From contig CM060171.1 of assembly GCA_030549775.1 (NCBI GenBank), positions 8,548,789 through 8,612,788 of the forward strand: DNA of 64,000 nt, in the 5' to 3' direction. The stretch comes from Tamarix chinensis. Lineage: Eukaryota; Streptophyta; Magnoliopsida; Caryophyllales; Tamaricaceae. How positions within the stretch are numbered: the first letter of the stretch is position 1; each line of letters starts with the position of its first letter. The translations under genes and the position numbers were made by a program. This document shows, one piece after another, positions 48,431 through 60,061 of the stretch. The notes beneath the pieces were generated by a model. The model made no database searches, was not told the DNA's origin, and saw nothing but the letters and a program-made list of their open reading frames with translations.

Positions 48431-48796
48431 AAACAATTTAGTTTTAAAAACACTTTTGAAGAGCTTATGAAATAAATTCACGTCAAGTATTTTTCAACAA
48501 AATATTTTAAAGAGTTTTTAATTATAATATGAACTTTGCTCAATTTAACTCTTTACATAAAACTGAAGACTTAAGAAATATTATCTTTAACCTTCAATTA
48601 TTGGTTATCTTCTATGTGTTGTTTTCTTATGCTTGGAAACTTGATTGATCTTTATGTTTTCACGTTTGAAGAATGCTTTGAGTGGATGCATTCTATATTT
48701 CTTTGTAAGTCAATTATTATACATGCACACTTAAGCAAACATAGTATCTATCAAGATACATTTATTATCATCAAAACAAGTATAATAACATTGTTT

Positions 48797-50374
48797 AACC
48801 TTTAAGGTCAACACCTTACTACCAAATCTATGCACTCTTTTGGTAGGTTAGGCTCTCAACAAAATTATGTCCCCTACCTCAAAACCATCATTCTGATGCC
48901 TCTAGTCTTCATGAATCTTTTGTTGACTCTAAGTTTCCCTCATCCTATCTTGAATCAATTGAATCTATCGAGTCACTTCCTCAATCATATCCTGTCCAAG
49001 TACAACAATCTTGTTAATGTTGCTTCAACACAAAGGTGTCTAACACTTGAATCCATAAAATGCCTCAAAGGGTTCCATACCTATACTAGCATAATAATTA
49101 TTATTGTATGAAAACTCCACAAAATGTAGACGATCCTCCCAATTGTCTCAAAAATCCAAAACATAAACCTGTAATATGTTCTCAAGTATCTGAGTCATCC
49201 TCTCAATTAGCGTATCTATAGCTGGGTAAAAGAAAGCACTCATCCTCAACTTTGTGCCCATAGCTTCCTAAAGCTTCATCCAAAAGTGGAAAAGAAATCT
49301 TAAATTCCTATCGAAGGCTCTATTGGTAGGTGTACCATGTTTGCTCACTACATACGTCATGTAAGCATAAGCTATCTAGTCCATGTTCTAGGTTGACTTT
49401 ATCGGTACAAAAATTACTGATATATTCACTTGGTTGACAACGAACTAAATCATATCACATGCATTGAAAATCCTCAACAATACGCTCACAAAATCCATGG
49501 AGATGGAGTCCCACATCCATCTTAGAAAATCCAGACGCTAGACTAATCCTATAGGTCTGTGGTGCTCTATCTTAACCTTCTAACTAATCATACATCTTGA
49601 CAAAAATTCCAATACCTTTTACTTCATACAAGTCCACCAATAGATTTTCTTAATGTCATTTTTTAACTTATCCCCTCCGGAGTGAACATAATATGGAGTA
49701 CTATGACCCTCATCCAAAATTTAGCACTTCAAAGCATTATAACTCTAGGGTACACACCAATGAACTCTATAGCAAATGATATCATCCTTATGAATCTAAA
49801 AGCCCTTAGCTCGTCCTTCTTATATCTTCTACCAAATCCTATCAATATTAACATCCTAAGGCTACCTAACTCGAATCTTATCAAATACAGTTAGTGTAAT
49901 AATCAAAGCACTCATCCAAACTTTTAAATCACCCTACTGAATTAACTATATCCCCATCTCACCAAGATTCTCAATCAATTGATCAACCACCACACAAGAA
50001 CTCAGGGAGTGTAATGTCATCCTACTCAAGGTATTTGCAATGATATTTCCCTTACTCTCATAGTAGGTCAACTCACTATCATAGTCCTTCACCGACAATG
50101 GCCATCTCAAGTGCCTAATATTCAATTCCTTTTGAGCGGATATATACTTGATGCTCTTATAGTCGTTAAGAACTTGCATTATGTCCCGTACAAATAGTAT
50201 TTCCAAATATTTAGTGCAAAGATAATTATGACTAACTCAAAATTATGTGTCAGGTAGTTATGCTTGTGTTGTTCAACTAACAAGAAGCACAATTGACTAC
50301 CTTACTATATTGTGCTAGCACACATCCTATTCCATACTTATGCACATCATTGTACACCTCAAATACATCTAATC
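48797..50374 (-). pseudogene. Gypsy RNase H and integrase, broken
   Basis: Minus strand, right to left. RNase H starts near 50360 with FEVYNDVHKYGIGCVLAQ and continues with KSIKYISAQKELNIRHLRW (about 50150-50090) and NTLSRM (near 50020), where the family has DALSR, so the catalytic Asp is Asn. Integrase follows, with a DVGLHLHGF segment near 49510 (the family reads W-E-x-I-x-M-D-F) and DSSVRHLCVEA near 49060. Stops and shifts are frequent. The RNase H frame continues across the LINE insertion, so the two pieces belong to one element. Confidence 0.8.
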
Positions 50375-50394
50375 TGATCATGTTGCATGCATCT

Positions 50395-50640
50395 AGTTAT
50401 TTTCTCTTCAAATTTCATTCTAGGGAGGAAGTAGACATTAGTTTGGGGCAGCATTGGACATTTTTCAACATGCCTTTTCTGTTAAAGGCATGGCATAGGA
50501 GAATGAATTTTAAACAGGATGAGATGTGAGTTGTTCCTCTTTGGATTAAGTTCCCAAACTTGCCTCTTGAGTAGTGCCATTGTAAATAGGGAGACAAGAG
50601 GGGAGTAGGTGAGGGTTCATGATAACAGGAAAGGAAAATC
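50395..50640 (+). pseudogene. LINE ORF1 fragment (DUF4283-like)
   Basis: Reads FKFHSREEVDISLGQHWTFF then NMPFLLKAWHRRMNF, then, after in-frame stops, VPLWIKFPNLPL. This order is typical of the conserved N-terminal domain of plant L1 ORF1 proteins, thought to bind nucleic acid. E interrupts it 55 bp downstream. Confidence 0.8.
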
Positions 50641-50694
50641 TACTACACAAGAAGAGGGTAATATGCCAGATACAGTAATGGTTGGTAATATATC

Positions 50695-52691
50695 TGAAAT
50701 GCCCCAAAAATTCTAATTTTATTATTTATTATTAAATAAGATTTTATTATGAAAATTAATTAAAGTAAATTATTTTTACTAAAATAAAAGAAAATTTATT
50801 AAGGCAAATTAATAAGAAATTTTATAAATATGTTAATTAGAGGAAATTTGGGTATATTAACTAATTAAAGATTTTAATTTGGGAATTTATTTAAATAAAT
50901 TATTTTATTTAAATTAAGAAAGATAAAATAGTTTCAATATAATATGAATTTTATAAATAATTTAATTTGAGAAAATTAGAGTACTATGATAATTAAAATG
51001 GAATTTATGAAAAATCCTTTAAAAATCCTATTTTAGCTTAAAAAGGGATTTAAATATTATTATTTTTAAATATCCCAAATATCCCAATTAATTTAATAAA
51101 CCTAAACCATTATTTTTCTCTTTTTCTTTTCCTTTTTCCTTTTCTTTCTTCCTTTCCTTTCTTTTCCTTCTTTTTCTTTCTTTTTCCTTCTTCTTCTTTT
51201 CCTCCCCGACTTGGGCCTGGTGCGACCCAATTTCCTCCTTCTTTTTTTCATTCCTTGCCGCGGCCCACTCCCGTTGCTTCTTTTCTTACTCCTTCAGCAG
51301 CCAGCGCGCTGCGTTTCTTCGATTTTCTACCCAAAACACATCGTTTGACTTAAGCCCCTTAGTCCTACGCCGAACTGCCCGGTTTCCTCCCTTTTCTTTC
51401 TTTTCTTTTTCCTCGAACTGCCAGCTCGTCCCTTTCTTCTTCCTCCCTTCTCCACCATTGTCGAACCTGCGACCTCCTTCCCCCGAAAATGGCGCTGCCA
51501 GCCACACATGTCTTGACCGACCTTTATCCCACCCATTTTCTTCCCCTTGACGCACACTCTAATTTGAAATGCCCCACTTCCCTTTTCTTCCCCACATTTG
51601 CCCCCTTTCCCTCGCGAAGGTCGGGAACAAATTTAAAATTGTGCCGCTTGATCAATGGCATAACCAACCCATTTTCCCACCGACTTTGACCTTTTAGTAA
51701 CCTCCATCACTCGAGCCTAACCTCCACCACTATAAATACCCCTCGTATGGCCTGGTTTCAAGATTTCTTTCCCCGAAACCCTAAGCACCAGTCTGTATGC
51801 CACTGCCCCTTTAGACGCGCTTTCCTCTGCCGTTAGCCAACCTCGACACCGCCTCTTCCTCCCAAACTATTCCTTGCAATGCCCTATAGCTAACTAAACC
51901 ATCTAAATCCTTCGATTCTCCTTACACGGGCCACCATAACCGTGCAAAGTTTGCTAGTTCTCTCGCCAGAATTTTTATCCCGAAACCTTAAACCATCGTC
52001 CACCACCACATCTGCCACTTCTGCCACCCTCTAAACCACTCAAAATCTCTTGCTAATTCTCCTCCACCGACCGATAAACTTATTTTATTTTTCTCCTTCC
52101 CCTCCCCTCTTTTTCTTCATTTTCACCCCTCTTAGATCACTTTTCCGGCCACCTCCGGGCACCACCGCTGGTGCCACCCATCCTCGCCAACTCAAGGTGA
52201 AACCCTAGACCTTTTCAACACTTTCCTTCGATTTATTGAAAATTGTTCTGCTTATATCCTAATTTTTAATGTTAATTCAATTTTAATTATTATTATTATG
52301 GTTATCAACTGTATCCTAATTGCTAAATTTTGTTGACAGGTTTGGGAGTATTCTTGAGTTAGATAAATTATTATTCTCGAATTTTGGTTATTTAATGGAA
52401 TTATTACATGTTTACTATTAATATTATTATAATTATTTATTTAATATTTTAATTATTTTAGGAGGGGTAGAGACCTAAAATTTTAATTAAGTCTCGCACC
52501 TTTTCTTTTTGTTACTATTATTAACATTTTAAACATTATTACTAATCATATTATTATTATTATCTTTATTAACTTTTATATTATAAGTATATATATGGTA
52601 TTAATATCATTATTACCATTATTGAATAGTATTATTATTAAATGGGGTGGTTTCAAAAGCCCACGTTATGATTTTAAGATTTATATTATTA

Positions 52692-52726
<35 letters not shown>

Positions 52727-54567
52727 GTTATTATTATTATTATTTTACTAATGTTAGTACTATTAACAATATTTTATTTTAGTAATATTATCATCATCAT
52801 TATTATTATCTTTACCAATATCATTTTGGGTGAAGGGTAGAAACCCTTATACCACCTTTCATTTAAACTACAATAGTATTTTATTAGTAGGTTAGTAGTA
52901 TTTTGTATAATCAATTAGATTGTAATATTATTTTAATTAAAAACCAAATATTAGGATAAGTTAGTGAATAATAATATTTTTAGGAGGGAGTCTAATTTTA
53001 GCTTTTCCCTTATAATAGGTAAAACCAGTAAAAGCTTAAGGAGGCATAGGAGTGTGCTCCAAGACCGGTGTCATTTTAGGTAAGGGTGTTACTAAGGCCA
53101 TTTGTGTGTTTATATGCATTATGTGCTTCATATGCCATGTATGCTATGTTTATCATTATTAATTATTTCATATGTGGTATAAAGTTGAGTTGAAGTATGT
53201 TGGTATGAATAAATTGTGGCATGAGAAGTATAAGTATATTTATGATACCATTATTGTATGATGTGGCCTTAAGACATGCATGTTAGGGTTGTGAAATAAT
53301 GATGGGGAGTGTAACCATGTGGTGTTAGGGTTTTGTATGAAATGGCATGGTGTTGGTTTTGCATGAAATGGCATGATGTTAGGGTTTGCATAGGAACTAG
53401 GGTTGTATGGAGTTAGTCATGCATGTCTGGGAAAATGTTTGTGAATGGCAAATGTTTATGAATAAAATATTTAAGACATTAATCTATTAAAGTGGAAGAT
53501 TATTGAGCCGGGTCCAGACCAATCCACCGGTCAGGAATAGTGGTTAGGGTTTTACCCTATGTGCGACCGATCCACCGGTTATAATAGTGGTTAGGACATG
53601 AGGTCCTATATGTGACCGGCCCACCGGCAATAATAGTGGGGTGACTCGAGCTCAATAAACACAAATCAGAATTGTTAAAGCTCTTAAAAGACATTAATTA
53701 CTTACAATGGAACACCATGCGAACAAGAACCTGACCGATCCACCGGCAATAATAATGGTTAGGGCATGATGCTCTATGTGTGACCGGCACACCGGTTATA
53801 ATAGTGGGGTGTTCCTATACTCGTATGGATCTGATAAAAGGCATGGTGTGTATCGACTTTTGATAAAAGAAAGATTAAATGATTAATCTGGACCTTTTTG
53901 GGCCTTATGTGTGGGCTTGTTGATTATTGGCTATGGATTTCATTATATGCTTCTACATATCATATGTATGGGTTTGTAAATGTATGTTGATCATTATCCT
54001 GCATGATTCAATGTGTTATGTGTCGGCCTTAGTGCTCGGTTACCTTACTCAGTACGTAGCGTACTGATCACCCGTTTCATTAGTGTTGCTCATTCTCACG
54101 AGCAGAAGGCCCTTTCTGACTTTGTGCAGGTGGGCGAGACATCAGTCGGGGCTGTGGGTGGAGCTTGTTTTGGCTCAAGGTTCGAGATTTGTGGCCATAT
54201 TTTTATGTTATGTATTTCCTTTTTATTAGTTCCTTTGTATCGGATTTATCCATCTGGATCTAATAACTTGTATTGAGTATTTCAAATGATTATTTTATCG
54301 GTTATAAGTTTATTTCTCTTTCCAAATGAATTATAATTCTTCACGCATACTCTGATTTCCTTGTTATAATCTTTTAATTCATTTTGTAAATGCTTTGTTT
54401 GAGTTTAATAGTAATCTCTTTTTAGCCTTAGCACTTGGTAATGAAACGATCGGAGAGAACCGGTTTGGTACTAAGTGTGGCGGTAACATCCCCAAAATTC
54501 ATGGGTTTTAAATTAAGTATTTTGATTAATTCCGCTTTAAAAAAATAGTGAATTTTGGGGTGTTACA
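50695..54567 (+). mobile_element. E: forward gypsy solo LTR inside the LINE
   Basis: It begins TGAAATGCCCCAAAAATT and ends GAATTTTGGGGTGTTACA, with ATATC on both sides (50690-50694 and 54568-54572); 3873 bp. In order it has: an AT-rich start, a C-rich block (51115-52196), AAG followed by GTGAAA (52197) and TTGACAG (52339) as a possible intron, ATT microsatellites (52260-52820), the GTGAAAG-type sites, CCACCGG repeats (53510-53810), palindrome CAGTACGTAGCGTACTG (54050-54066) and the TAAGTGTGGCGGTAACATCC end block. The frames at 51286-51689 and 54013-54276 have no domain. F and G share its ATT-rich type. Confidence 0.93.
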
Positions 54568-54572
54568 ATATC

Positions 54573-57500
54573 TCTAGGGGAGATTTCAAAGGTGTCAACT
54601 TCTGATGGTTGTTTGTTGGAAGTAGGTCCTAGTTTGAGTGGCTTGGCTAGTGTTGTAGTTCCAGGTGCGGCAGATATACAAAAACCTATTGAGGAACGGA
54701 GAGCCCAATGATAAGAGTAGAAGAAAGGAAGACACATGTTCCTATTACTGAACCGAGGGTGAAAAGGTAGAGATCTACCCAGCATGCTAACTAGGGTGGT
54801 AATTTTTTGTCTGCCGCTGTTCATAGTGAGAATGCAAAGAGGATGGTTGGTGGAGGATTTGAGGCCCCTATCCTTGACCCTACAGGATATGTTTAGTGCT
54901 TGGAATGCTAGAAGTTTGAATAAGGCTTCTAAACATAAGGAAGTCGGGCAGTTTTGTATTTCAAATTGTATTTCATTAGTTGGTTTTTTAGAACCTAGAG
55001 TTGAGAACACAATTTCCTTAGAGTCTTAAATAAAGTTTGTGGAGGCTAGAGTGTTATCAATAACTATAATAATCATCAAAATTGAAGGATTTGGGTAGCT
55101 TGGGATCCTACTATTTGGATGATCCGTCCCATTCAAAGGTGTGATCAAGCTATTCTCCATGAAGCTACTAATGTACAGTCAGCTATAGTTTTCTATGTTG
55201 GGTTTGTTTATGCACAAAATTGAAGTGCAGATCGTAGAAGGTTGTGGCATTGGCTTAGGTAGCATCATCCACTTGATAAACCTTGGATTTTACTAGGGGA
55301 TTTCAATGTGGTAATGCCAATTTCTGAGCAATCTAAAGGTGAGCTTCCTCATGATTTTAATATGCAGGCTTTTAGAAATTGTTTTTTGGATCTTGGCCTC
55401 TCTGACCTTAAGGGACAAGGGTGTTTTTATAATTGGTCAAGTCAAAGAGATGGTGATGATGAAGTTCTATGTAAGTTAGATTGGGCTCTTATGAATCTTC
55501 ACTGGTTGATAGCTTTACCTAACTCTTTGGTTGAGTTCCTTAGCCCTCTTGTTTCTAATCATGGCCCTGTGGTTGTTCACATGAACATTACTATCAATTT
55601 AGGTTAAAAACTATTTAGGTTTTTCTAGTTTTGGGTGGATGATGGTGATTTTCTTCCTGTAGTGCAGAGAGCGTGGAAGCTAAAGTTGACAGGTAATTTC
55701 TTGCTAAGGTTTTCTAATATATTAGAATTCTTAAAGCATGAATTGAAGAAGCTTAACAAGGGGAATTATGGGTCTATTTCACATAAAGTTCTAGTTGCTC
55801 ATATGGAGGTGGAAAATTTGTAGAGTTTAGTCCATTCAAAACCTTCTGATGCAACTCAAAGGGCATAGTTGAGGCTTAAGGAACATTATTATTATCATCT
55901 TCTACATTGTGAGGAGATGTTTTCAAGTTAGAAAGCTTGTGTGTACTGGTTACACTATGGTGACTCTAATCATAATTTTTTATTTGCTCGAGTAAAGGAA
56001 AGGCAATAGAGGAAGTTTATGGCATTCCTACTTGATTTAGTTGAAAAGGAAATTAGGGGGCTCAAAATATTCAGGATGCTTTTGTTCAATACTATAAACA
56101 ACTCTGGGGCACTAAATTCAGTATGTAGGGGGATCCTGAACAGGAAGTGGTTGAGGCTCGGCTAACTTTGGAACAACAGTTGCATTTTACTATCCTAGTA
56201 ACAAAAGTGAAAGTTAAAAATGGTGTGCTATCGGTTAGAGATACTAAAGCACTTGAATTTGATGGGTATATTGCTAGTTTCTATAAAAAAAAAAAAAAAA
56301 AAAACTAGCACATTGTTAGGGATGAGCTTCTTTTGGCTGTGTGAATTTTTTGCTGCCGTTTTCTTACCTAGGAAAGTGAAAGTCACTTCTTTAACTCTAG
56401 TTCCAAATAAGCCTAATGCTAATAGGCTTTTTAAAATTTGACCCATTGCTTGCTGCACTATGCTATACAAAGTTATATCTAATATTCTCACACAGAGAAT
56501 GTAGGGCCTTATGCATACCATTATTGATGTTTCTCAGAATGCTTTCATTAAAGGTTGAAGTATAGGGGAAAATTTTTTCTTGGCTCATGAGGTGGTTTGA
56601 AAGTATAACACCAAGGGAATTTCACCTAGGTGCATGCTTAAAGTGGACCTTCAAAAAGCCTATGATATGGTAAATTGCGACTTTGTGTAGGGTGTTTTAT
56701 TGCTCTATGGTTTTCCCCCCTCATTTTGTTAAATTAGTTATGGCTTGTTTGACCATTGTTTCTTATTCTATGAGTTGCAATGGGGTGTTAACATATCCTT
56801 TTCCTAGTAAGAGTGGATTGAGGTAGGGAGACCCATTGTCCCTATATCATTTTGTTTTAGTCATGGATTATTTTAGCCGTAGCCTCAAGTAATTATGGTC
56901 TTCTCCAAGATTTCATGGTCATCTGAGATGCAAAGCTTTGAAACTTATTAACATAAATTTTACTAATGATCTTCTTCTATTTTGTAGAGGAGATTTCCAG
57001 AGTGTCATTATCCTTATAAAGTCCTTCACGAAGTTCTCTATTATGTTTGGTTTGATGTTTAACCCTCAAAAGTGTAGAGTTTTCTTTGGAGGGGTGAGGG
57101 ATGATGTTAGATTGTTTATTCTGGCTTAACTTGGCTTTCTTGAAGGTTCATTTCCTATTACCTATTTAGGGCTGCCACTTTCATCTACAAGGATTTCTGC
57201 TATTCATTTGCAACCGATGTTGGATAAAATCACAGCTAGGCTCAGGTATTAGAGCACCATTTTTCTCTCTAATGTTGGTCGACTGCAACTCATCAAATCA
57301 ATCCTCTTTAGCATCCAATTATACCTCAGTCAGGTCCTTTTGCCGCCTAAGAAAGTGTTAAATCAATTCATTGGCCTATGCAAGAACTTCCTGTGGTCTG
57401 GGAAGATGAGTGTTAGGAAACAATCTCTTGCATCTTGGGAACATATCTGCTGTCCGAAAGAAGAGGGAGGTCTCAACCTTTTAGATCTTGGCATATGGAA

Positions 57501-57990
57501 TACATGTACTTTAGGGAAATTGCTATGGAATCTTAACTCAAAGAAGGACACACTATGGGTAAAATGGGTGCATTCCATTTATCTGTGTGGGACTTTATCC
57601 TGACAGCTTACATGTCTTTCCTTTTACAGAAAATCTTGCAAACAAGATCTGTATTACAGGCATATGTCCATGATTGTATTGAGAGGAAAGTTGAGTCTTT
57701 TAGTATTAAAGAGGCCTATGAAGCATTGCGCATCAAACATAAAAGGAAGAGATGGTTGCATTTAGTTTGGAATTGTTTATCTATTCCAAGGTCTTGGTTC
57801 CCATTATGGTTAGCTCTAAGGAGCAGGCTTCTAACAAAGGATCGGTTATTAGAGCTTGACATGGAGGTGGATGGTACCTGTGTGTTTTGTCTTCAACATA
57901 TGGAGACAAGTGATCATTCATTCTTATTTTCTCCACACACTTCTATTTCTTGGCATAAGATAAGAACTACTACAGGAATAAATGATATTA
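54573..57990 (+). pseudogene. LINE ORF2 relic (endonuclease, reverse transcriptase, zinc finger)
   Basis: The endonuclease end shows PWILLGDFNVV near 55282-55313 and VSNHGPVVV near 55555, where the family has S-D-H. Reverse transcriptase shows LKVDLQKAYDMVN near 56640 and GLR-stop-GDPLS near 56820. The catalytic box reads FTNDLLLF near 56965 where the family has F/Y-A-D-D, so one catalytic Asp is Asn. Then come YLGLPLSSTRIS near 57160 and FLWSG near 57390. The end has CVFCLQHMETSDHSFLF (about 57880), a C-x2-C plus His zinc-finger-like motif. Many stops, shifts and an A run at 56286 show it is dead. Confidence 0.85.
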
Positions 57991-58265
57991 TTCAAAGCTA
58001 GGATAATGAGGTCAACCCTATAGTGACTTGGTTGATACAGAATTCTTGTAAAAAACATGTGTTGGGGGCTTTATTTGTATCCTATATTGCTACTATATGG
58101 CATGAGAGGAATCTAAGATTTTTTCAGAATTGTTCTAGCAATAGCTTAACTATTCAAAGAATGATTGTTCTTAATGTAGCTAAGGAGATGGTTCATCCAT
58201 ATATGTAGAATAAATATACTAGGTGGATGGTTCTAATTGATAGTATTATGTATTGAGGGATGGAT

Positions 58266-58295
58266 TGAAATGCCCCGAAATTTTGGGGTGTTACA
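58266..58295 (+). mobile_element. 30-bp mini-element: both LTR termini joined, with 5-bp duplication
   Basis: The segment starts TGAAATGCCCC, exactly as E does, and ends AATTTTGGGGTGTTACA, exactly as E does, with only GA-type bases between. TGGAT flanks both sides (58261-58265 and 58296-58300). It lies in the 3' region of the LINE, 55 bp before its A tail. It is therefore a complete insertion footprint of the E subfamily that lacks about 3.8 kb of interior. Deletion after insertion is the simple reading; insertion of a tiny product is the alternative. Confidence 0.8.
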
Positions 58296-58350
58296 TGGAT
58301 GTAATTCTTTCATTTCGATAGTAATAAAACTTTCATATTTATCAAAAAAA

Positions 58351-59190
58351 ATACATCTAATCCCAATTTTAGAATCAAATTTGATGATGTAGTTAGATCC
58401 TAATTTAATTTCTGAAATGCACCCTCAAATGCATCATCCTACTGAAATCTGGTAGTATTTTACAAAAGGTTTTTTAAGGGATGAGCTACCTTTGAAAAGT
58501 CCCACAAAAATGCTTGTGGTACCCAATCAAACTGAAGAAACTAAAAACCTCAAGAATACTAGAAGGTGTCTTCCACTCTGTAACTGCCACAATCTTTGCT
58601 AGATCCATGACTACTTCTTCTACTGACATTATATGTCCCAAAAAGATAGCCTCCTAAAGCCAAAACTTGCACTTAGAGAGTTAGACATACTACCTGTGAT
58701 TTCTAAGGAGTCAAAAAATAGTACAAAGATGTTGCTCATGCTCCTTTATACTTTGAGAGTATACCAAAATATTATTTATGAACACCACTACGAACTGATG
58801 AATGACCAAAAGATACCCAAACTATATGCGCATTGGTGAGTCTAAAAGGCATCACTGTGAACTCATATTGTTCATTTTGTTTCCTAAAGACCGTACTCAA
58901 GATGTCTGCCTCAACAATGCATAACTGATGATAGCCTGACCTTAAGTTGATATTTGAGGAGATTACAATACCCTAATTCTAGTCAAATAAATCATCGATC
59001 ATTAGAAGAGGATATCGGTTTTCATCATCAACTGGCTCAAACCTCAATAATCTATTCACATATAAGACTTTCATCCTTCTTCTTCACAAAGAGAAATGTT
59101 GCTCCTATGGTGACATACTTAGGAAGAAGTACTAGTGAGCCAAAAAACCCTCCAATCAATCTATATATATACCCTATAGGCAACCATAAT
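58351..59190 (-). pseudogene. Gypsy reverse transcriptase, broken
   Basis: Minus strand, right to left: TIGATFLFVKKKDESLICE near 59090, YPLLMIDDLF near 59000, LRSGYHQLCIVEADILSTVF near 58920, YEFTVMPFRLTNA near 58850, and YLFGTYNVS near 58640. This is the standard gypsy order. The F-I-D-D box cannot be read clearly; the matching place (around 58770) is degenerate. It joins the RNase H fragment directly once the LINE is removed. Confidence 0.82.
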
Positions 59191-59204
59191 TGAGTTTTGA
59201 TTTT

Positions 59205-59739
59205 TGCAGCCTAAAAAACCCGACTTTGCACCACCGCCCAAACAGACCACCGTTCCTCCACTATAGGCCATCACCACCGCCCACACCACTCACTAGAGCC
59301 TTCCCTACACCACCCTCTACAAAACTGAGCATCCCTCCTCCCTTGCCTTGCCCTACAAGATCCACCTTGTCCGTGCAAAGTCACCATCCCAAACAACCCA
59401 CTTCGACCTCCTACCGCCCTTCACACCACCATTCGCCACCAATTCTGCCGCAAATAACACCACCTCTACCCTCTAAAACAACCAAGGGACCTTACTCTAC
59501 CTCCCCATACCTTCATCTCTCCCTGATTCCCTCTCCTCTAGCCTATACCCCATCTCCACCTCTCTTCCTCCTCCACCACCTCCTCCACCGTCGCTGAGCG
59601 CAGTTGCCAGTTCCGCCACCAACCCTAGGTGGTATTCTAATTTCCCCAACCCTTAAACCTTTTTATATAAGTGTTAATAATTTTTAGTAATATTAATAGT
59701 ATTACTCTTAATATTATTATTAATTATTATTATTAATGT

Positions 59740-59802
<63 letters not shown>

Positions 59803-59898
59803 GTTATCACTCTTATTATCTAACCTAATTTCAAAAATATTTCTAACTAATGGTATTATTATTTAAAAGGATACAACTTTAGTATTATTATAATTATC

Positions 59899-59952
<54 letters not shown>

Positions 59953-60061
59953 TTTACTACTATTATTATCATTATTTTCTTACTAATACTATTAATACTA
60001 ACTTTGGCCATCATCACTTTTATTATTAGTGTAAATATTGGAACCCTTATAACACTATTAC
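59205..60061 (+). mobile_element. F: truncated forward LTR of the E type
   Basis: A C-rich stretch (59205-59640) ends at CCCTAGGTGGTATTC and passes into ATT microsatellites, then GGAACCCTTATAACACTATT. This matches E around 52140-52860 in order and strand. No TG-type start is seen where it meets the gypsy reverse transcriptase, so the left end seems to be a deletion or recombination junction. G cuts the right end at 60061. The frame at 59190-59597 is Pro/Ser-rich chance coding. Confidence 0.6.
59745..59960. repeat. (ATT)n microsatellites in F
   Basis: Two nearly pure ATT tracts, about 59755-59802 and 59900-59951, with a short unique spacer. E has shorter ones at 52690-52745. Confidence 0.95.

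Larger units (their letters stand above)
42794..48796. mobile_element. N: unclassified dispersed repeat inside gypsy pol, host of D
   Basis: The pol text of K stops at about 42793 and resumes at about 48797, so the DNA between is an insertion of about 1.84 kb once D is removed. It starts TGAAAATACCCTAGAGGGGG, a phrase common at the edge of plant dispersed repeats. It may end near ATAATAACA (48791), suggesting an LTR-type TG...CA element. Flanks are ACCCTT and ACCTTT, an unclear duplication. It contains a 110-120 bp tandem repeat (47640-48430). No protein can be read, so the class is open. Confidence 0.55.
50375..58350 (+). mobile_element. L1-type LINE, 5'-truncated, inside gypsy pol
   Basis: The flanks are a 14-bp duplication, AAATACATCTAATC, at 50361-50374 and 58349-58362 (the first As of the right copy merge with the A tail). 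The 3' end has ATCAAAAAAA (58341-58350). Net length after removing E is about 4.1 kb. The 5' end starts inside ORF1, which is usual for reverse-transcription truncation. Domains are the ORF1 DUF4283-like region (50400-50640), endonuclease (55070-55610), reverse transcriptase (about 56040-57600) and a zinc-finger-like end (57860-57960). It carries E and the 30-bp mini-element. All frames are broken. Confidence 0.93.
29108..59205 (-). mobile_element. K: minus-strand Ty3/gypsy element, LTR plus broken pol
   Basis: The 3' LTR runs from about 42282 down to 29108, with net length near 3.45 kb after removing L. Internal pieces, read leftwards on the minus strand, are reverse transcriptase (59190-58351), RNase H and integrase (50374-48797) and the integrase C-terminus (42793-42283). 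The pol end meets the LTR edge at 42282 through AAGAGATGA, a purine tract suited to second-strand priming. This junction shows that TGTAACACC-type sequences are gypsy LTRs. The insertion lies in copia at 29107; the gag, the 5' LTR and the other copia half are off the window. Every domain has stops. It is host to L, a hAT MITE, N and the LINE. Confidence 0.85.
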
